DNA from: an uncultured Prevotella sp.
Lineage (GTDB): Bacteria > Bacteroidota > Bacteroidia > Bacteroidales > Bacteroidaceae
Assembly: GCA_946183415.1 (NCBI GenBank)
Contig: CAMHAM010000010.1
Coordinates: 21,994 to 85,993 of the forward strand
Length of the DNA: 64,000 nucleotides
Direction: 5' to 3'
The notes beneath the pieces are model-generated. The model worked only from the letters and a program-made list of their open reading frames with translations. It had not been told where the DNA came from and ran no database searches. Position 1 is the first letter of the stretch. Each line of letters opens with the position of its first letter. A program made the translations under genes and the position numbers. This document shows, piece by piece, positions 9,573 to 16,946 of the stretch.

Positions 9573-10418
9573 TTAGAAAATACGATATACGCATTTGACA
9601 TTCAGTGTGGGCCAGAATGTAGTTTCACTCAGCGTTTTGAGGGTTTTTGAACCTTTGGGGTCGAGGTTATCATACTTCTCGAGCTGTGACTTCCCATTAT
9701 CACCTTCCAAAAAGACCTTCGGCTTTCCCCAGAACTGGATGCCCAGATCGACATTGCAGGCGAAACGGTGCTTCGTGGGAACTGCACGACCAAATCCGAT
9801 GCCGATATAAGGACGAAAGGCATTGACTTCCACCGACGTCTTGATGATGCCATCCTTATCAGGCTCCAGAATATAGTTGCCAAACTTCACGCCAACCTTG
9901 CCAAGACCTAAATCTTTAGGCACATCCCAATGGTTAAAGGCATAGATTGCCTCCAGCAGGATCTGGTCACCAGCAGTGTTCATGTTTATGATCTCCTTGT
10001 TGCCCACATAGGCTCCTGCCGTCACGTGGAAGGAACTTTTCTTGAAGGGATAAACATCGAAGAGCAGATGTCCTGAAGCATATTTATACTTGCCATCGAA
10101 GTGGATCTTATCAGGAATGCGCTTATTAGGCAGAAACTTTGGAATCCATTCTTGGAAAACATCCTTAACGCCCTGGCTAAATCCCAAGTCGAGCTCAGGA
10201 TGGGTCGTGATATTGGGCATGACGTCTGCGCCGACACGGACTGATACGATTCGGGAGATGGGGGCTGCGGCTTCTAAGCTGAAAAACGTGGTACCAATAC
10301 CCGCGCCTGCACTTAGATGATTGAATCTACCTAATTCCACATCATCATTATACTGTGCATGGACTGATGTCAATCCGAAAACTGACAAGACACTGATAAG
10401 AACGTATTTCTTCATCAT
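9573..10418 (-). CDS. Beta-barrel-like outer membrane or periplasmic protein, paralogue A
   Basis: The 281-residue protein has a signal peptide (MMKKYVLISVLSVFGLTSVHAQ). After it come alternating polar/apolar strands and the phrases GRFNHLSAGAGIGTTFFSLEAAAP, RPYIGIGFGRAVPTKHRFACNVDLGIQFWGKPK and a C-terminal aromatic residue (VYRIF). These fit an outer membrane beta-barrel. The neighbouring gene has the same arrangement (FNHLSVG, PYLGIGFGQHLAKTHRVSLAVDLGLMFWG, VAYKIF), so the two are tandem paralogues. It is the last gene of a leftward operon with the second barrel and the PI-PLC lipoprotein. No named family was recognised and the function is unknown. Confidence 0.75.
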   Translation of the reverse strand: MMKKYVLISVLSVFGLTSVHAQYNDDVELGRFNHLSAGAGIGTTFFSLEAAAPISRIVSVRVGADVMPNITTHPELDLGFSQGVKDVFQEWIPKFLPNKRIPDKIHFDGKYKYASGHLLFDVYPFKKSSFHVTAGAYVGNKEIINMNTAGDQILLEAIYAFNHWDVPKDLGLGKVGVKFGNYILEPDKDGIIKTSVEVNAFRPYIGIGFGRAVPTKHRFACNVDLGIQFWGKPKVFLEGDNGKSQLEKYDNLDPKGSKTLKTLSETTFWPTLNVKCVYRIF

Positions 10419-10458
10419 AGCTTTATCCTAAATTGTCGCCGAGTGATGTCGCAGATGC

Positions 10459-11310
10459 CTAAAAGATTTTGTAGGCTACTCGTATCTCCAGATTGGGCCA
10501 TGCCTTCAGCCATGACACTATACTACCGATACCGGAATTCTTACCTGCCGAATTAATCTCTGTACCGTTGTTCAGCACGAATTTCGGTGAGCCCCAGAAC
10601 ATCAGACCTAAATCTACGGCCAGGCTGACACGATGGGTCTTAGCCAGGTGCTGTCCGAAACCGATGCCAAGATACGGTTTCACAGCATTGGTCTTCATGC
10701 GCACGTCGATGTTACCATTCTCATCAGCCGTGAACACGTAGTCACCGAACTGCACTCCAACGGGTGGATAATTTGTACGGTAGAGAAGGTTGTAGTCTTG
10801 CACTTTTTCATTGGCATCGTAGAGGAAGCCAAGAGCACCATCATTGGTATTGCGGAAATGTAAGAAATTCTGGCTACCAATGAATAGACCTGCAGAGAAA
10901 TAGAAAGGTATACTTTTCCAGGGATGTACCTCGCCCAGGAGGTAGAAATTCCAGAAGTTGGGCTTGAGAGCCAGTTCTACCTTATCTACCATTTGTGCAC
11001 GCTTGATAGCATCCTCTTCCACCATCTGCATCTGAGTGATTTCCGAAGCTGTGTTGATGGCCTTGAACTTGATATCGCCCCAAGCCATTCCTCCAATACC
11101 TGCTCTTACCGTCACTGTCTTGTGGACAGGCATAGCCACATCGATGCTTGTACCTGACAGTCCAGTAGACAGACCTACAGAGAGGTGGTTGAAGAGGCCT
11201 TCTTCAGCATGTAACTTGTCGGCCTTCTGAGCCTTGGCTCCTGTTGCCGCAAACATAATCGCGAAGAGAATAATGAGTCTATGCATATTGCGTTTCATAT
11301 TTCTTGTCAT
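10459..11310 (-). CDS. Beta-barrel-like outer membrane or periplasmic protein, paralogue B
   Basis: The 283-residue protein is a paralogue of the next gene downstream, with matching blocks near the N-terminus (FNHLSVGLSTG), in the last third (PYLGIGFGQHLAKTHR) and at the end (VAYKIF). A signal peptide ends near AKAQ. The first ATG directly abuts the stop of the PI-PLC gene (TAAATG), which suggests translational coupling; Met5 and Met9 are alternative starts closer to the hydrophobic core. The terminal Phe and strand-like pattern fit an outer membrane barrel. The function is unknown, but position ties it to the PI-PLC lipoprotein. Confidence 0.75.
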   Translation of the reverse strand: MTRNMKRNMHRLIILFAIMFAATGAKAQKADKLHAEEGLFNHLSVGLSTGLSGTSIDVAMPVHKTVTVRAGIGGMAWGDIKFKAINTASEITQMQMVEEDAIKRAQMVDKVELALKPNFWNFYLLGEVHPWKSIPFYFSAGLFIGSQNFLHFRNTNDGALGFLYDANEKVQDYNLLYRTNYPPVGVQFGDYVFTADENGNIDVRMKTNAVKPYLGIGFGQHLAKTHRVSLAVDLGLMFWGSPKFVLNNGTEINSAGKNSGIGSIVSWLKAWPNLEIRVAYKIF

Positions 11311-12528
11311 TTATTTAAAGTATGATTTGTTCGACTTGATAAGCAGGTTGGTGAGCGACTGGCTCATCGGGGCGAACCCGTACAGGTAGTCGCTGGTATA
11401 CGGTGTACCGCCGTTGACGACACAGTGTACGTAGTCGTGGCAGGCCATATCCATCGGCATGATACCCACCGTACCCTCGTATTTCTGCAGGTCTTCGATA
11501 ACCAGCGGGTGGAGGTTAGCGGCATTGGTAATGTATCCACGTGGCGACACCTGGGTATAAGCCGAACAGTGGTTTACAATCCAGATATTCTCGTCGGAAG
11601 CGGTAGCCTCACGTGCGCTGTGCATCATGTCGATGACAGTCTTCTGCTTGTTCTGCATCCGCTTCTCGGTAGTGGTCTTGTAGTAGTCCTGCTTGTAGAG
11701 TGTAGCCATGATCGAGGGGTCGTTCATGTTATACATGGCACAGCTGCGCTGGGCAGCGGGATCGAGATCCTCCTTGATATCCGGGTCCTCATCGGGCCAG
11801 TCGCAGTACACGATGGGATAATCGTAGATTTCATGCAGCAGGCGCAGGTCGTAGCGGCTCAACCACAGGATCTTACCACGCATCTCGCCCACCGTGATGT
11901 CTGGGCGCCAGTTCTCGACAAACAGCCCTTGATACTTCGACATGTGCAATACATCGCTGAGCAGGGAGTACAAGTCTTTCTGATCCTCAAAACCGTTGTC
12001 AAACTGCAGCTTGCAGATGAAGAACTCCGACGGGTGGTCTTGCAGGTAGTCTTGCAACCAGTCGACAGTTTCCTCGAAAGTGACGTCGATCTCACTGATA
12101 CCGTGTGTCAGGCGCAAAATTCTCTTCTTAGCAATTGTGTCAGTGCTCACCACAGGGCGGATGTCAAAGAAGCGCAGACCAGAGTTCATCTGCTCCTCAA
12201 GGTCTGACAACTGGCTGATGGCCGTCATGTTGAACACGAACTTCAGTCCTGGCTGGTAGAATCCCATGCCAGTCATGGTGTCGTGTGTACCAGGGATGCT
12301 CAACTTGCATACCTTTACCTCGTCCCTCACCATGTCCAGCCAGTCTGTGGCAGGCTTGGCCAGGTCATAGGGAACCATGATGGAGTCCTCATAGCCTTCT
12401 GAGAAGAGATACGGTAAGTCGAGTGAGACCTTTTCGTCGTAGACTTTCTTTAAGTCTTCGTCACTGCAACTGTACAGTGCTGTCATGGCCACAAAGGCCA
12501 TAATGGCATACATTAGTTTTCTGTTCAT
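11311..12528 (-). CDS. Phosphatidylinositol-specific phospholipase C-like lipoprotein
   Basis: The 405-residue protein has a lipoprotein signal with Cys21 (TALYSCSD). The PI-PLC X-domain is recognised from CKLSIPGTHDTMTG (first catalytic His), LRFFDIRPVV, LRLTHGIS (second His) and DHPSEFFICKLQFDNG. Bacterial PI-PLCs cleave phosphatidylinositol or GPI anchors to a cyclic inositol phosphate and diacylglycerol without calcium. The protein probably sits on the cell surface or faces the periplasm. It heads a leftward operon with two beta-barrel-like proteins. Whether it acts on host lipids, on the bacterium's own inositol lipids or on something else cannot be told. Family confidence is high, substrate confidence low. 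Confidence 0.85.
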   Translation of the reverse strand: MNRKLMYAIMAFVAMTALYSCSDEDLKKVYDEKVSLDLPYLFSEGYEDSIMVPYDLAKPATDWLDMVRDEVKVCKLSIPGTHDTMTGMGFYQPGLKFVFNMTAISQLSDLEEQMNSGLRFFDIRPVVSTDTIAKKRILRLTHGISEIDVTFEETVDWLQDYLQDHPSEFFICKLQFDNGFEDQKDLYSLLSDVLHMSKYQGLFVENWRPDITVGEMRGKILWLSRYDLRLLHEIYDYPIVYCDWPDEDPDIKEDLDPAAQRSCAMYNMNDPSIMATLYKQDYYKTTTEKRMQNKQKTVIDMMHSAREATASDENIWIVNHCSAYTQVSPRGYITNAANLHPLVIEDLQKYEGTVGIMPMDMACHDYVHCVVNGGTPYTSDYLYGFAPMSQSLTNLLIKSNKSYFK

Positions 12529-12572
12529 AATTCTATTGTTACTTATTTAATATTGTTTTGTTTCTCAATTAG

Positions 12573-13928
12573 TTAAGAACGATGTTCTTCATCATGAGCA
12601 CTCATGTTCTTGATAAACAGATCGACAAGATGCTTCGTGATAAAGGTATTCCTGACGGCATGGCGCACCCTGTCGGCTAATGAGGTCGTGTCGTCGGAGG
12701 GGTTAGCCGCCTCTGACTCTGCCGCAACCACATCCTGCTCGCGCTTATCGATCTTAGCACGGAAGCTCTCTGGAACGTGATTGTAAAGGAACGTGTAGCA
12801 TGGCGTAGCAGCCTTCATAATATAAGGCGTGAGGAAGGTGGTCACCACACTGGATGCTACGATGATGGGATAGATCATAGGATCAAGAACACCCAGACTG
12901 GTACCCAGTCCAGCGATGATGAATGAAAACTCGCCAATCTGGACGAATGAGAAGCTGGTAAGCATGGAGTCGCGCATGGTCTGACCGCCCCACCAGCAAC
13001 CCAAGGTACCAAAGAGAATCATTCCGATGATAATGATCAAGCTGACATAGATGATACTCATCCAATATTGTGCCACTGAAGACGGATCAATCAGCATGCC
13101 CACAGAGATGAAGAAGATAGCAGCAAAGACATTCTTCAGCGGTGTCATCAGCTTTTCGATACGATGCGACTCCACCGTCTCGGCAAGGATGGAACCCATC
13201 ACGAAGGCACCGAGTGCGCTGCTGAACCCTGCTTCCTCTGCCGTCAGCACCATGCCCAGACACAGACCCAAGGCGAGGATGATCAGCGTCTCGTCATTCA
13301 AGTGTTTTTCCAGTTTGCGTATCAGCGTCGGGATAATCAGTATTCCGAAGATGAACCATGCCGCGAGCGTAATGGCCAGATCGACCACCTTGCCGGCCAA
13401 CTCGGCACCCTCGAACTGATGGCGGATGGCGATGCTGGAGAGCAATACCATCAGTACCACTGCCACCACGTCCTCCACAATAAGGATGCTGGTCGCTCCC
13501 TTGACGAAACGCTCCTTACTCAGGCCGGCCTCGTCAATGGCCTTCATCACGATAGTGGTGCTCGACATACAAAGCATGCCCGCCAGGAACAGGGAGTTGA
13601 TCATATCAAACTTGGCATCCACTCCTACAAGGTAGCCAAAGAGCATCATGCCACCGATGATCGTCAACGCACCGATGGCTGCCACCTTGCCGCTGCTGAT
13701 GAGGTTCTTCAGACGGAACTCCAGACCGATACAGAACAACACAAACAGCACGCCGATGTCGCCCCATTGCTTCACGTTGTCCGCATTCACAAACTTCTCG
13801 CCAGAAAGGTGTGGACCTATCAAGACACCCGCAACGATATAACCCAGCACCACCGGCTGCTTTAGAAACTTAAAAATAATACTGACTACAGCAGCTGTAA
13901 TCATCAAAACGTATAAATCTTGTACCAT
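12573..13928 (-). CDS. Monovalent cation:proton antiporter, CPA2 family
   Basis: The 451-residue protein has about 12-13 hydrophobic segments. VLGYIVAGVLIGPH at the start, VLFVLFCIGLEF, SSTTIVMKAIDEAG, LIVEDVVAVVLMV and GFSSALGAFVMGSILAET are hallmarks of the Kef/NapA-like CPA2 exchangers. The EDVVA pair lies where this family carries its ion-binding acidic residues. There is no C-terminal TrkA-N (RCK) domain; the last 70 residues are a charged cytoplasmic tail. It would exchange Na+ or K+ for H+ across the inner membrane. It lies between the PI-PLC operon and the amidohydrolase, both on the same strand, with 40-bp gaps. Confidence 0.9.
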   Translation of the reverse strand: MVQDLYVLMITAAVVSIIFKFLKQPVVLGYIVAGVLIGPHLSGEKFVNADNVKQWGDIGVLFVLFCIGLEFRLKNLISSGKVAAIGALTIIGGMMLFGYLVGVDAKFDMINSLFLAGMLCMSSTTIVMKAIDEAGLSKERFVKGATSILIVEDVVAVVLMVLLSSIAIRHQFEGAELAGKVVDLAITLAAWFIFGILIIPTLIRKLEKHLNDETLIILALGLCLGMVLTAEEAGFSSALGAFVMGSILAETVESHRIEKLMTPLKNVFAAIFFISVGMLIDPSSVAQYWMSIIYVSLIIIIGMILFGTLGCWWGGQTMRDSMLTSFSFVQIGEFSFIIAGLGTSLGVLDPMIYPIIVASSVVTTFLTPYIMKAATPCYTFLYNHVPESFRAKIDKREQDVVAAESEAANPSDDTTSLADRVRHAVRNTFITKHLVDLFIKNMSAHDEEHRS

Positions 13929-13968
13929 ATTAATAATTAAATTTATAAATTTCGATTATTTTAAAACC

Positions 13969-15651
13969 TTAGTCTTTCTTCTCGTAAACCTTCTTTCCTT
14001 CGAAGTAGGTAGCTTCGGGCTTGGCGGTGTGAATCTCTGTCACAGGGCATGTCAGCACATCCTTATTAACCAAGAGGAAGTCGGCATATTTGCCTGTGCT
14101 GATACTGCCTCGCTCGTTCTCGATAAGCATCTGCTTGGCAATGTTGATGGTCAGGGAAGCGATGGCCTGTTCGCGGGTGAGGAGTTCCTCGGGCCACCAA
14201 GGCGTGCCATCCTCGCCTGCAAGTACACCAGTCACTGCTATCTCCATGATACCGAAGGGGTCGTCGGGACTTCCGCTTGTAGCTGGGAAGTCGGAGTGAG
14301 AAGTCACATGAATACCCTTGTCGAAGTAGGACTTCATCGGATAAGACTCTGCCTCTTGACCTACAGGAGCCAGGCCATGCTCCCGAATATAGTCAGCTAC
14401 CCAAGAGGGGCCATGATGCCAGAGCATACCAGAGACGATATACATGTTATGGTCTGCCATACGCTTATAATCCGCTTCATCGACGTTACGCACATGAACC
14501 AGCGTGTTGCGCAGCTCATCCTTACCGCCATTGGCGTAAGCACTGACGACAGTATTGACGGCCTTGTTACCCATCGTATGGATGTGCATGGATATACCAT
14601 TGGCATTCGTCTTGCGCGTGATGTCGGTCAGTTCCTCTTCCGTCCAGTTGGCAAGCCCCTGATGACCGTCAGGATATAGCGGATCCACAAAGCCGGTACC
14701 ACCTTCTACCGTTCCGTCCATGAAGAGCTTCAGCCAGTTTGTCTTGACATGGGTAGTGGCGTATTTCTGTACGTCGGCGGCTTTCTTCAGTTCCTCATCC
14801 ACATTCATCCAGCTCTCAATTTCGTAGGTCAAACCCAGCACGAAGTTCATCTTGCCGTCCTGATCCACCTGCTGGGCAGCCTTGAAGAAATTGTCGTTGA
14901 AGAAATAGTTGCCCCAACCATCGATATACATCGTGTAACCCTCTGCCAACAGATGCTCCTGTACCTTTGAGACGACGATTTTTGCAATATCAGTGGGATA
15001 GAGTGCTGCGGTGTCCAGGAAGGAACGTGTGTAAGTGCCAGCCTGTTCCTTCAGGAAACCTGTAGGTGTGCCGTCGGCTCCCATCACGATCTCACCGCCA
15101 CGGATATCCTTGTCCTTTTTGAGCACCGTGCCGTCGGCCTTCATGATACCAGCCTTGACCAGCATCAAGGTGTTTGCCAGGCCCTTATGACCTTCGTCGT
15201 CGGCAAAGTAAATAGGAATATCACTGCAGATGGCATCCAACTGCTGGCGAGTAGGCATATTCTCCATGAAGGTGATGTAATTCCAACCAAAGCCGAAGAT
15301 GGACTTCGCCCCTGTCTCCCGAGCCTTCTTGACGGCAGCGGGAACGATGTCCGCCAAGAACTTGTCAGGAGTCTGCCCAAGGGCAACCGTTCCGACTATC
15401 GGCAGGGCAACGCCTATCGAATAATGGGCATGGCCATTACCGCAGGAAGGCATCACAAGCCCCTTACCGGTATAGTCCACCACCTCTGTTTTGCCTGACT
15501 CAACAAAAGCCTCGACTCCTTGCTTGTCACCTACATAGACGTACTTGCCGTCTTTCACTGCGATTGCTTCTACAATCTGATTGTTTTCGGAAGTAAAAAT
15601 CTTACCACAGACCACGAGGTCTGCACTGTTTCTTTCTAAAGATTGACTCAT
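13969..15651 (-). CDS. Metal-dependent amidohydrolase (YtcJ/amidohydrolase-3 type)
   Basis: The 560-residue protein has no signal peptide. MPSCGNGHAHYSIG supplies the HxH metal-binding pair after the first strand, GISMHIHTMGNKAVNTV the middle histidines, and TSHSDFPAT the final catalytic Asp. The C-terminal part (ISTGKYADFLLVNKDVLTCP) closes the small beta-sandwich of urease-superfamily hydrolases. Relatives hydrolyse amides or cyclic amides, and the substrate of this subgroup is generally unknown. It has its own candidate promoter (minus strand, 15715-15722). A set of 21-bp repeats lies further upstream. No neighbour indicates the pathway. Confidence 0.88.
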   Translation of the reverse strand: MSQSLERNSADLVVCGKIFTSENNQIVEAIAVKDGKYVYVGDKQGVEAFVESGKTEVVDYTGKGLVMPSCGNGHAHYSIGVALPIVGTVALGQTPDKFLADIVPAAVKKARETGAKSIFGFGWNYITFMENMPTRQQLDAICSDIPIYFADDEGHKGLANTLMLVKAGIMKADGTVLKKDKDIRGGEIVMGADGTPTGFLKEQAGTYTRSFLDTAALYPTDIAKIVVSKVQEHLLAEGYTMYIDGWGNYFFNDNFFKAAQQVDQDGKMNFVLGLTYEIESWMNVDEELKKAADVQKYATTHVKTNWLKLFMDGTVEGGTGFVDPLYPDGHQGLANWTEEELTDITRKTNANGISMHIHTMGNKAVNTVVSAYANGGKDELRNTLVHVRNVDEADYKRMADHNMYIVSGMLWHHGPSWVADYIREHGLAPVGQEAESYPMKSYFDKGIHVTSHSDFPATSGSPDDPFGIMEIAVTGVLAGEDGTPWWPEELLTREQAIASLTINIAKQMLIENERGSISTGKYADFLLVNKDVLTCPVTEIHTAKPEATYFEGKKVYEKKD

Positions 15652-15714
15652 AGTCTTATCTATTTTTGGTCTATTCTCTTGTCTTTTGTTTTAGATAACA
15701 TATTTCTGACTTTG

Positions 15715-15722
15715 CAAAGATA
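15715..15722 (-). promoter_or_regulatory. Bacteroidota -7 box for the amidohydrolase gene
   Basis: On the minus strand it reads TATCTTTG, a full match to TAnnTTTG, 64 bp before the start codon. No good -33 TTTG is seen at 19-21 bp. Confidence 0.45.
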
Positions 15723-15768
15723 ATAATAATCCTTAAAAAAACCATATCCAAAAGCATTTTTATTCCGA

Positions 15769-15830
15769 TTTTTGCAGATTTTGAAACACTTTTTGCAGAT
15801 TTTGAAACAATTTTTGCTTATTTTGGGACA
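15769..15830. repeat. Three 21-bp direct repeats
   Basis: TTTTTGCAGATTTTGAAACA occurs at 15769-15788 and 15790-15809, and a diverged copy (TTTTTGCTTATTTTGGGACA) at 15811-15830. The open frame that crosses them on the minus strand is a product of the repeat. Related TTTTTGCTTATTTT words recur at about 29360-29404. Confidence 0.8.
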
Positions 15831-15899
15831 ATTTCTGACGACTTGTGAGGCTTAGTGTGTGAATAATCAATAAAAAACATGCCTCTGAGAGGGTGAAAG

Positions 15900-15930
15900 T
15901 TGCAAAGTTCGGATGGAATATATACTTTTG
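15900..15930 (+). promoter_or_regulatory. Candidate Bacteroidota promoter for a short transcript
   Basis: TTG at 15900 and TACTTTTG at 15923-15930 are separated by 20 bp, matching the Bacteroidota spacing. Transcription would start near 15937 and run into the terminator at 16034. Confidence 0.45.
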
Positions 15931-15936
15931 TATCAT

Positions 15937-16069
15937 AAAATTTAGCAAATCACTTTAAACAAGAAGAAATGAAATCGTCAAGTAATTCATCTGTGTAATA
16001 ATCACAACAATATTTTAACATACTAATTTGAGAGGATACTCCCAGAGATTGAGGGAGTATCCTTTTTTT
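15937..16069 (+). ncRNA. Probable small RNA or attenuated leader
   Basis: A rightward promoter at 15900-15930 and a strong intrinsic terminator at 16034-16069 enclose about 130 bases with no ordinary gene. Inside is a 9-codon ORF, MKSSSNSSV, at 15969-15998, preceded by an A-rich stretch. The unit could be an independent sRNA, a micro-protein mRNA, or a leader whose terminator attenuates the Xre gene 37 bases further on. Start and stability are inferred only. Confidence 0.35.
16034..16069 (+). terminator. Rho-independent terminator before the Xre gene
   Basis: Perfect 10-bp stem GGATACTCCC / GGGAGTATCC (16034-16043, 16053-16062) with a 9-nt loop and seven T. No annotated gene lies upstream on this strand, which is why a short transcript is proposed. 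Confidence 0.85.
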
Positions 16070-16077
16070 CTTGCCTT

Positions 16078-16102
16078 GCTTTGGGCGTACCTCGCCCAAA
16101 GC
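16078..16102. promoter_or_regulatory. Perfect hairpin directly upstream of the Xre start
   Basis: GCTTTGGGCG / CGCCCAAAGC, 10-bp arms with a 5-nt centre, ends three bases before the ATG at 16106. It could be the operator of the Xre protein itself or an RNA hairpin that hides the start. Confidence 0.5.
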
Positions 16103-16105
16103 GAA

Positions 16106-16303
16106 ATGAAGAAAGAAACAAAGATTGATTTGAAGAAAGCATTAGCGAAAAAATGCATGAGTGAAGCAGAGTTGGCCAGAAGATTAGGCTGGACCAAACA
16201 GTACCTGAACAAGATTAGTTGCGGAAAGGATAACCCCACCATCGAACAGTTGGAGCGCATCGCCGAAAGCCTCGGGATGACGCTCCATATCTCGTTTGAA
16301 TAG
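16106..16303 (+). CDS. Small Xre-family (Cro/CI-type) DNA-binding protein
   Basis: This 65-residue protein is almost entirely one helix-turn-helix domain: MSEAELARRLGWTKQYLNKISCGKDNPTIEQLERIAESLGM. The recognition pattern (ELARRLG turn, TKQYLNKI, NPTIEQLERIAE) is typical of Xre/lambda-Cro folds. The ATG at 16106 is used because the frame upstream runs through the terminator and hairpin. Such short proteins often repress their own operon or act as antitoxins. A toxin partner is not obvious, though a Fic remnant and an AbiEii-type gene lie nearby on the other strand. The hairpin ending three bases upstream may be its operator. Confidence 0.82.
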   Translation: MKKETKIDLKKALAKKCMSEAELARRLGWTKQYLNKISCGKDNPTIEQLERIAESLGMTLHISFE

Positions 16304-16603
16304 GGGGCGTCAACTCCCCAGGTTGACATTTCACGCTACGAACGAAATCCGTGGCGCAAATACTTGCATGCCTGCCTGAAAAGTCGTACCTTCGTGGCGT
16401 GATTTTTATAAAAACATAGTAACAGAATAACATATTTTAGAACAGAAAAATATGGCAGAGAAGAAAAAGCAGAAGAGTGTGACACAAATGACACAAATGA
16501 CGCAATTTTCTAAGAGTCCTCACGCGTACCGCGTACGCCTGTACGGTATGCGTGAGAAGTCTATAAATAATTCGTCAAATCCGTCAATTAGACAAAAGAG
16601 TAG
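16304..16603. other. Short gene-poor stretch after the Xre gene
   Basis: Contains a promoter-like TACCTTCGTGGCG near 16390, a 52-codon ORF (16452-16610) and an imperfect hairpin with CTCACGC/GCGTGAG arms at about 16519-16556. Nothing else was recognised. Confidence 0.5.
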
Positions 16604-16610
16604 TCAGTAG
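16452..16610 (+). CDS. Possible 52-residue ORF or gene relic
   Basis: ATG GCA GAG AAG opens a 52-codon frame whose product starts MAEKKKQKSVTQMTQMTQFS and continues with a basic segment and an Asn/Ser-rich tail. The triplicated TQM unit comes from a short DNA repeat (ACACAAATG). Similar TQMTQMTQF stretches are remembered from linkers in Bacteroidota primase/VirE-like mobile-element proteins, so it may be a relic of such a gene. A promoter-like sequence lies 60 bp upstream. It overlaps the end of the Fic remnant on the other strand. Coding status is doubtful. Confidence 0.25.
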   Translation: MAEKKKQKSVTQMTQMTQFSKSPHAYRVRLYGMREKSINNSSNPSIRQKSSQ

Positions 16611-16855
16611 TTAAGTAGTCGGTAGTTGTCCGAAAGGAAAATCTGCTTAAAAACATATAGATTGTTTTGCTCGTAGAAAACAAGCATGGCCTCACGGATC
16701 TGAAACTCGTTGTCAAGCGGATGATAGCTGGTGCCAGTAACACCTACACGGCGATGGCGGATGCCTCTGTCCACAGACAGCCCCTTGGTTAATAATTGAT
16801 GGATAGTTACTAAAAAAATCCCAATTATCGGCTCATTATGAGCCCTAAAAATCAC
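16604..16855 (-). pseudogene. Fic-family protein remnant with internal deletion
   Basis: The open frame encodes 83 residues. IHQLLTKGLSVDRGIRHRRV and GVTGTSYHPLDNEFQIREA match the region before the catalytic loop of Bacteroidota Fic proteins. Directly after it comes AMLVFYEQNNLYVFKQIF, which resembles the extreme C-terminus of the same proteins. The intervening part, including the HPFxDGNxRxxR AMPylation motif, is absent, and the N-terminal several hundred bases are missing too. The product could not transfer AMP. It lies downstream of the AbiEii-type gene on the same strand. The junction is inferred from memory of family sequences. Confidence 0.6.
16830..16844. repeat. Short palindrome upstream of the Fic remnant
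   Basis: GGCTCATTATGAGCC is a 6-bp-arm palindrome, and a third half-site, GAGCCGAT, follows at about 16875. It may be what is left of an operator of the Fic locus. Confidence 0.4.
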
Positions 16856-16946
16856 TATAATACATCACAATTTTGAGCCGATACCTGATTAACTTGCAGA
16901 TTTTTTGATTATTGACTTTAGGGACAGAAAAAAACGAACACCTCTT

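Larger units (their letters stand above)
15652..16105. other. Intergenic region between amidohydrolase and Xre gene
   Basis: This 454-bp region holds the amidohydrolase promoter, three 21-bp repeats (15769-15830), a rightward promoter (15900-15930), a probable short transcript with a 9-codon ORF, a strong terminator (16034-16069) and a perfect hairpin directly before the Xre start. Confidence 0.6.

Noticed and set aside
11425..12207. 260-codon open frame on the plus strand
   Set aside because: Antisense to the PI-PLC lipoprotein; composition (many Val, His, Leu) is typical of a shadow frame.
14029..14679. 216-codon open frame on the plus strand
   Set aside because: Antisense to the amidohydrolase; no domain features.
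15760..15948. 62-codon open frame on the minus strand
   Set aside because: Its Gln/Asn/Lys-rich end is produced by the 21-bp DNA repeats, and it overlaps the rightward promoter.
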